Positions 19,046-23,271 of a stretch of DNA of 23,271 bases are shown piece after piece (the stretch's first letter is position 1; the number at the start of each line of letters is the position of its first letter). This DNA is from Azolla pinnata. Lineage: Eukaryota; Streptophyta; Polypodiopsida; Salviniales; Salviniaceae. The stretch spans positions 157,799 to 181,069 of the forward strand of contig JBBBWG010007779.1 in assembly GCA_037176905.1 (NCBI GenBank). Reading direction: 5' to 3'. The notes beneath the pieces are model-generated. The model was given only the letters and a program-made list of their open reading frames with translations, had not been told where the DNA came from and ran no database searches. The translations under genes were made by a program, and so were the position numbers.

Positions 19046-19123
19046 TACGATTTGTGCGTTTTGACCTTGGGGAATCTGTGGATATGGCGTTTTCCTGTTT
19101 CGACGCTTCTCTTTTTACTGTGT

Positions 19124-19212
19124 AGAAGAAGAAGACGACGACGACGAAGAAGAAGAAGACGACGACGAAGAAGAAGACCAAGAAGAAGAAGACGACGAAG
19201 AAGAAGAAGACG
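19124..19212. repeat. (GAA)/(GAC) compound trinucleotide microsatellite
   Basis: About 89 nt of alternating GAA and GAC blocks. It abuts a B-box-like sequence on its right, which suggests it may have replaced the 5' part of a SINE. Confidence 0.95.
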
Positions 19213-19440
19213 TCAAAAGGTCCCGCGTTCGAATCCGGGCAAGCTCATCATTGTTGGATTAGTGTTAAACTTTTTGTTTAACACTAATCCAAATTATGGT
19301 CAAATGTTAAAATACACACACTTGTATGTAGAAACCTTGTGTGTTCTATGGGCATCTTCGTGTGAACCGGGACGCTCGCTCCTAGGATGCCACTGTCTGA
19401 CTGGCTTGTCACCAGATTCCTTCCTTATCGGTTAAAAACT
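19213..19440 (+). mobile_element. possible tRNA-derived SINE remnant
   Basis: GTTCGAATC at 19227-19235, in the context ggtcccgcgttcgaatccgg, matches the RNA polymerase III B-box and a tRNA T-loop. The T-stem pairs poorly (3 of 5), so it is not a working tRNA. Plant SINEs often carry such a B-box in a similar context. No A-box is visible because a microsatellite lies upstream, and no target-site duplication or 3' tail is clear. The right end is a guess. Confidence 0.3.
19254..19292. repeat. perfect inverted repeat (17-bp arms, 5-nt loop)
   Basis: The arm ttggattagtgttaaac (19254-19270) is followed by ttttt and then its exact reverse complement (19276-19292). All 17 pairs match with no bulge. 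Flanking bases do not extend the pairing. It lies 18 bp after the B-box motif. Confidence 0.97.
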
Positions 19441-20962
19441 CGAGTCGACGACTGCGCCATTAAAAAGAACACAATCGGGCCCAGGATCAGGCTCCATTGG
19501 ACTCCGACCGGGTCGGCGAGGCTTGTACTCTGGAATCAGGATTGAGCAATATGCTTTGCACACATGAACGGATACAATGGGTTTAGAGGAGGCACGATGC
19601 GTCACCACCTGTATTTCAGGTGAGCTTCACGGTGAAGACGCAGCTCCAAATATGATCATGTCTAAGAGCCTGTCACTGCAAAATCTCAAAGATGGGCACA
19701 ATATTAAGCTAGAAGTCGTTACTCACGAGAGTCACCGAGTGTGTGTTGCTTTGCTGGCAAGTCGACATGTCCTACTACTGACGCAACGACAACCGCAAGT
19801 TTTGACGTCGCTTTTTGTGGGTTTTTTTCACAAATTTGCTAACATGATTTCATGCCTTTCGAAAGAGATTGGAGCTGAATCAATCAGGTTGCTATGCCAT
19901 GTGGAAGCTGAGAGTTGATGAGTTCAACCCCAAGATACCATGTTTCACTTCTAATGATAGCCAAAGTGAGTGCAGTGATACTCAAACTTAGGCCCCTAAA
20001 GGGATTAACAAAGTGATACTTGGCATGATGGAAATAATGGTTGACTAGCACTCCAAGGTTGTCTCATTCGCAAGATTCGCACATTATCCTTGATTGTTCG
20101 CCAAATTTAGAGGATGGGGTGGAATGAGGTTGCACATGCTGTCTTGTAGCATTCTAATAGCTTCATAATCCATCGACTTGCCTTTCTATTTGTATTAACA
20201 ACCGTATGCAAGCTTTGCGATGAATCTCTTAGCAATCATACCCCATTCATAAACTTCGGTTATCAACTCGGTCATCAACCTTTCAAGAAGTCTAACACAC
20301 CAAGCTTTTTTCCCACTGTATTCCGATACGTGCAAATCTTATATCATTAATCGACCTTTCCCGCCACTCAAATGTCAAATTCATATAAGGAAAACTTATG
20401 AAAATTCATATGCACTCCCCAACCAGAAATCACAAACCCAGCTCGTATGCAAATAACATGTGAGTTGATTCACTTTCACAACATTAATTGTACAGTCATC
20501 GGTGTTGACATTGCACTAGTCCAAGCTGTAAAACCTTTGTTGTTCAGGATCATGAAACCAATGTGATTCTCCAACTCTAGGGGTTGTTGATCTTCTATGT
20601 GGGCTGACTCTTAAAATCTCTTTTGCCTAAGGAAACAAGCACTCAAAAACCAAAATTTAACATGCCAGGACCCAAAGAGTTTGTGAATGACTTATGTTTC
20701 TTTATTGAAAATTCCTACAACATCGTAAAAAAAATATTCCTATGAGAAGAGCACAAAAACAGATATTTTGAGTAGACCACAACAGATTGTAAACTTTTTA
20801 CATTTCCACCATTGACGAATGACATACCATTTTCTTGTTATCGCCATGTGAGGTTGGAAAATGTGCAAACCTTATGTAGGAATGGCAGCAAGCCGGCTTC
20901 AAGCTGTGTTTTCTCCATACACAAAAGCTCACATTCCAAGGCATAGCATTTCGGTTGGTATT

Positions 20963-22217
20963 TCAGTCCTTCGTGGTATCTGATTGCCCTTGATCAGCAA
21001 AATTGAATGTTTCTTTGATCCCGCTCACACTTTCTCCAATGAAACCTTTCACCTTCTCTAAAACACTCACCAATTCCTCCTTAGGGGGAATCTGCAAATT
21101 TCCAGATGAAACATGGCTATTACGTAACCAAACCAAACATGAAAAAGAAATTCCTAAATGCTTACGAAGTTTGAAATACCTTTGTAACATTCGATGGAAG
21201 AAAAGCTGATCGTTGATCTTCCATGTTCTGTATGACAGCATAATTAGTTAGTTCAACTGCCACATCCTGACTGACCGGATTCAAAATGGCTTTTTGCCTT
21301 CACCCATTTCTGTGTCAAGAGAGTCCAAAGAACTTACCACAATTTTGTAACCATACTCGAGTTCACTTGCAGTTTTCAGTATAGGATGAGCTTTGACAGC
21401 TGACATTCGCATTGCCTTCTCATCCTGTCGGTATGGATAACCGTTAGGTCGATCACAGGAAAGACGAGGAGCAATCACGGAGGAAAAACTAAAAATTTAG
21501 CACAGATACAACTAGTCATATCCAATATCGCTGAAATGGGCAAGAAGTACTCCAACCAGACAGGAAAACGTACAGCTTCACATATGATTACATGAATGCT
21601 TATGAGCAGATTAACGAGGTTCCCATCGCAACTCCACCCCACAGAATTATGCACTCACTGTGATCCTGACTGACCTTATATAGCGCATTTCCAAGATCGC
21701 GGGTGAGCGTCGACTGTGCCATCTTCTTGCCCCACTCGTTGCCCATGGCAGTGACCACAACTTTGGCCAGATTTCCACCCGTGATAATACTCAAAGGAAA
21801 CCAAAGCGGAACCTGAGTGAAGACACGGGGGGCGAGAAGGTGAACGTCATTCCATGATGAACATAGCGAGTGGCGTGAAGGAGAAAGGACTGGTAGTGTG
21901 CGGGGAGGCTTACTTACTCGCTTGTCTCTGACAAAAACAACGAACTTAGGGTTTCCATCGTCCTCTATCTTGGGGAAAGTCGGAATTCCCTTCTGTTGAG
22001 GCACGCCAGGGCCATAGCGGCGCCGTCCTTTGGCAGCCCGGGCGGGGAGCAGATGCCGGGGCTGCAATCGGCCATGGCCACGGCCATGGATGGGGTTCAC
22101 AGGCAAGAGTCTCACGAATCTGGGCGCTGATCGGAGGTGCAGGGAGGAGCCGCCATGCGCGTAGCAGAGGCGAGAGCTAGCAGTCTGGCGATGGGGGTGC
22201 ATCAGCAAGGTCTCCAT
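20963..22217 (-). CDS. HHL1: HHL1-like chloroplast (thylakoid) protein, 5 exons, 233 aa
   Basis: Exons on the minus strand: 22217-21918, 21812-21675, 21424-21338, 21227-21180, 21091-20963; all GT-AG and all phase 0. Conserved blocks: DDGNPKFVVFVR (86-97), LWFPLSIITGGNLAK (103-117), LTRDLGNALYKDEKAMR, a KTASELEYGYKIV block, and IPPKEELVSVLEKVK. These match Arabidopsis HYPERSENSITIVE TO HIGH LIGHT 1 in order and length (about 230 aa). HHL1 is a thylakoid protein that works with LQY1 in protecting and repairing photosystem II under high light. The first 60 or so residues are Ser/Arg/His-rich and low in acid, as in a transit peptide. ATG 22217 was chosen because it starts such a peptide; an in-frame upstream ATG at 22313 would add a Lys/Glu run from a (GAA)n repeat and looks unlikely. 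A bZIP-type site lies about 215 bp upstream. Confidence 0.92.
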
Positions 22218-22231
22218 GATCGCTGCCACTG

Positions 22232-22299
22232 CTTCTTCTTCTTCTTCTTCTTCTTTCCTCTTCCTCTTCTTCTTCTTCTTCTTCTTCTTCTTCTTCTTC
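22232..22299. repeat. (CTT)n / (GAA)n microsatellite directly upstream of the HHL1-like start
   Basis: On the minus strand this is a (GAA)n purine tract ending about 15 nt before ATG 22217, with AGG and GAG interruptions. It is open in the frame of the gene and would encode Lys, Arg and Glu runs if translation began at 22313. Confidence 0.93.
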
Positions 22300-22431
22300 G
22301 TTTTTCTTCCCATTATCCGCAAGTGTTTTTTGTTTTTCGTTTTTCCTCTTTTGACGCACTCCCACTCTTGTTTTTCTTTAAGAAAACAAAAGAAACCAAA
22401 ACTCGTGTTTGAGTTGAGGTTGCAAGCAGTG

Positions 22432-22439
22432 CCACGTCA
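22432..22439. promoter_or_regulatory. CCACGTCA bZIP site (hex/G-box-C-box hybrid) in divergent promoter
   Basis: CCACGTCA (TGACGTGG on the minus strand) is the classic plant hex-type bZIP site. It lies about 215 bp upstream of the HHL1-like ATG and about 490 bp upstream of the DUF1218-type ATG. A light- or stress-responsive bZIP input would fit HHL1, but a single motif is weak evidence. Confidence 0.4.
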
Positions 22440-22794
22440 CGGACATATCGAGCACCGGGAGGTTCTGTTTCCTTCCCCGATCGATCGATCGATTTCGGAG
22501 CGTAAACCGTCGAGCACCAAAAGCGATTATTCATTCGATCTCGTTGGTTTGGCTCGAGGTTTCCGTTTTTTTTCTCCGCCCAGGTTCAGATTCAGTGCGA
22601 TGCTCGATACATCGGGCGATCCGAATCCATCCATTCATCCATTTGCAGAAGATATGTCCACGGAAAAAGAAAGAGGAAGAAAATGTGAATCTGGGCCATG
22701 CGACAGTTGAAACAGGTTTCAAAAGTTAGTTAGTAGTTCTCGTCATTCAGAGGAAGCGCAGGAAGGACGAAGGCGGACGAAAGCAGAAGAAAGC

Positions 22795-22900
22795 AGCATC
22801 AGCAGCAGCAGAAGAAGCAGCAGAAGCAGCAGAAGAAGCAGAAGAAGCAGAAGAAGGAAGAAGCAGAAGAAGAAGCAGCAGAAGAAGCAGAGAAGAAGAA
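22795..22900 (+). repeat. (GCA)/(GAA) imperfect trinucleotide tract in 5' leader
   Basis: CAG and AAG units run for about 100 nt upstream of ATG 22926 and remain open in its frame back to a TAG at 22731, but there is no in-frame ATG in them. They are taken as leader. Confidence 0.85.
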
Positions 22901-22925
22901 AGACGATTCAGACGACGGCTTTAGG

Positions 22926-23099
22926 ATGAATGAACGTGCGACAGGTCAAGAGAGTTGGGTGTGGTCTATGGCCAAGGCCATCAGCATGGTGGTGGAAGGA
23001 GAGATGGAGCGCCCCGTGTGGCTCGTCTTCCTCCTCTCCTCCCTCCTCGACGTCATCTCCTTCGGCCTCTCCTTGGGCGCTCAATCGCGGCGTAACAAG
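22926..23099 (+). CDS. first exon of a probable DUF1218 (VCC/DESIGUAL-type) membrane protein; continues past window
   Basis: ATG 22926 opens 58 codons ending at a good donor (AAG before gtaaaa, intron from 23100). The end of the exon reads RPVWLVFLLSSLLDV then ISFGLSLGAQSRRNK. A first transmembrane helix containing LLD, followed by a small-residue stretch and an AxxRR turn, is the N-terminal signature of DUF1218 proteins (typically DLLAFGLAVAAEQRR). Such proteins, including Arabidopsis VCC and the DEAL group, are four-helix endomembrane proteins with roles in vein and leaf-margin patterning. The first about 30 residues are longer than usual, so a later Met (residue 15, 21 or 27) could be the start. 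The intron begins with C10, (CA)n and (TC)n repeats and the rest of the gene lies outside. Confidence 0.6.
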
Positions 23100-23105
23100 G
23101 TAAAA

Positions 23106-23136
23106 CCCCCCCCCCCACACACACACACACACACAG
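23106..23136. repeat. poly-C then (AC)n tract at start of intron 1
   Basis: About ten C followed by about nine AC units, just after the donor of the DUF1218-type gene. Confidence 0.9.
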
Positions 23137-23196
23137 ATCATCAGATTTTGGTGCAGTCTGCAGCAGCCTGCCTTTCTTTTGTCTCTAGACCTACCA

Positions 23197-23197
<1 letters not shown>

Positions 23198-23271
<74 letters not shown>
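23198..23271. repeat. (TC)n microsatellite running to the window edge
   Basis: At least 36 uninterrupted TC units inside the intron of the DUF1218-type gene. The true length is unknown because the window ends in it. Confidence 0.97.

Larger units (their letters stand above)
18794..20962. other. gene-poor interval with SSRs, hairpin and unassigned AT-rich DNA
   Basis: 18794-18900 is the 3' flank of the previous gene. SSRs fill 19003-19042 and 19124-19212. A B-box-like fragment and a perfect hairpin follow. From about 19320 to 20700 I recognise nothing. One ORF of 113 codons (19577-19918, +) has no family resemblance I can name. The rest carries frequent stops on both strands and no clear terminal repeats. 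20700-20962 is the 3' flank of the minus-strand HHL1-like gene. Confidence 0.55.
22218..22925. other. head-to-head intergenic region between HHL1-like and DUF1218-type genes
   Basis: About 700 bp separates two divergent start codons. It holds the (CTT)n tract, CCACGTCA at 22432, a GATC palindrome run (about 22479-22494, gatcgatcgatcgat, as in the minisatellite at 1-120), and an AGCAGAAG-rich tract (22795-22900) ending about 25 nt before the + strand ATG. Both leaders are thus repeat-rich. No gene is seen within it. Confidence 0.6.

Noticed and set aside
19213-19245. tRNA gene
   Set aside because: Only a T-loop/B-box is present; the T-stem pairs at 3 of 5 positions, and there is no A-box, anticodon arm or acceptor stem.
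18905-19435. 176-aa + strand ORF rich in Arg and Glu
   Set aside because: Created by the (AG)n and (GAA)/(GAC) microsatellites; the sequence between and after shows no domain.
19320-20700. Retroelement or DNA transposon coding remains
   Set aside because: Both strands were read for reverse transcriptase, integrase, capsid and transposase motifs and for terminal repeats; none was recognisable.

Overview
This window looks like nuclear DNA of a land plant. The genes have many short spliceosomal introns (mostly 88-250 nt, GT-AG), single-gene transcription units, teloboxes and G-box/ABRE motifs, and the encoded protein families are plant ones. The intron density and the very high microsatellite load, together with intergenic DNA of medium GC, suggest a non-flowering plant (bryophyte or lycophyte). 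I cannot place it more precisely from sequence alone. There is no operon, CRISPR array, rRNA or complete tRNA, and I recognised no retrovirus-like or other capsid-bearing element.

Layout. 1-646: 43-bp minisatellite, two candidate TATA boxes and SSRs upstream of the first gene. 647-4430 (+): nucleobase-ascorbate transporter (NAT6-like), 14 exons, 547 aa. 4431-5921: intergenic, with an unassigned small-ORF region and a cluster of ACGT (G-box/ABRE) motifs. 5922-11201 (+): plant T-complex-11-like (Tcp11 domain) protein, 10 exons, about 1228 aa. 11202-14442: gene-poor, with a three-copy ~200-bp tandem repeat, SSRs and a second ~215-bp tandem repeat carrying teloboxes. 14443-16627 (+): F-box/LRR protein of the SKIP1 type, 2 exons, 311 aa. 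16628-17989: ~100-bp tandem repeats in the 3' flank. 17990-18793 (+): single-exon membrane protein with DUF4408-like and DUF761 parts, 267 aa. 18794-20962: SSRs, a SINE-like B-box fragment, a perfect 17-bp hairpin and unassigned AT-rich DNA. 20963-22217 (-): HHL1-like chloroplast protein, 5 exons, 233 aa. 22218-22925: head-to-head intergenic promoter region. 22926-end (+): first exon of a probable DUF1218 (VCC/DESIGUAL-type) membrane protein, cut by the window edge.

The genes do not form a pathway; they are ordinary independent plant loci (purine/pyrimidine transport, unknown Tcp11 function, SCF ubiquitin ligase receptor, unknown membrane protein, photosystem II protection, DUF1218). The distinctive features are local. 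Trinucleotide repeats sit at or next to the start codon of five of the six genes, several introns and flanks carry recently duplicated tandem segments, and there are alternative or non-canonical splice sites in the Tcp11 gene. I found no convincing new biological system. The strongest second-look items are the odd last residue of the NAT signature, the telobox repeat that ends 12 bp before the SKIP1 start, the paired G-boxes, the perfect hairpin, and the GC-AG intron.
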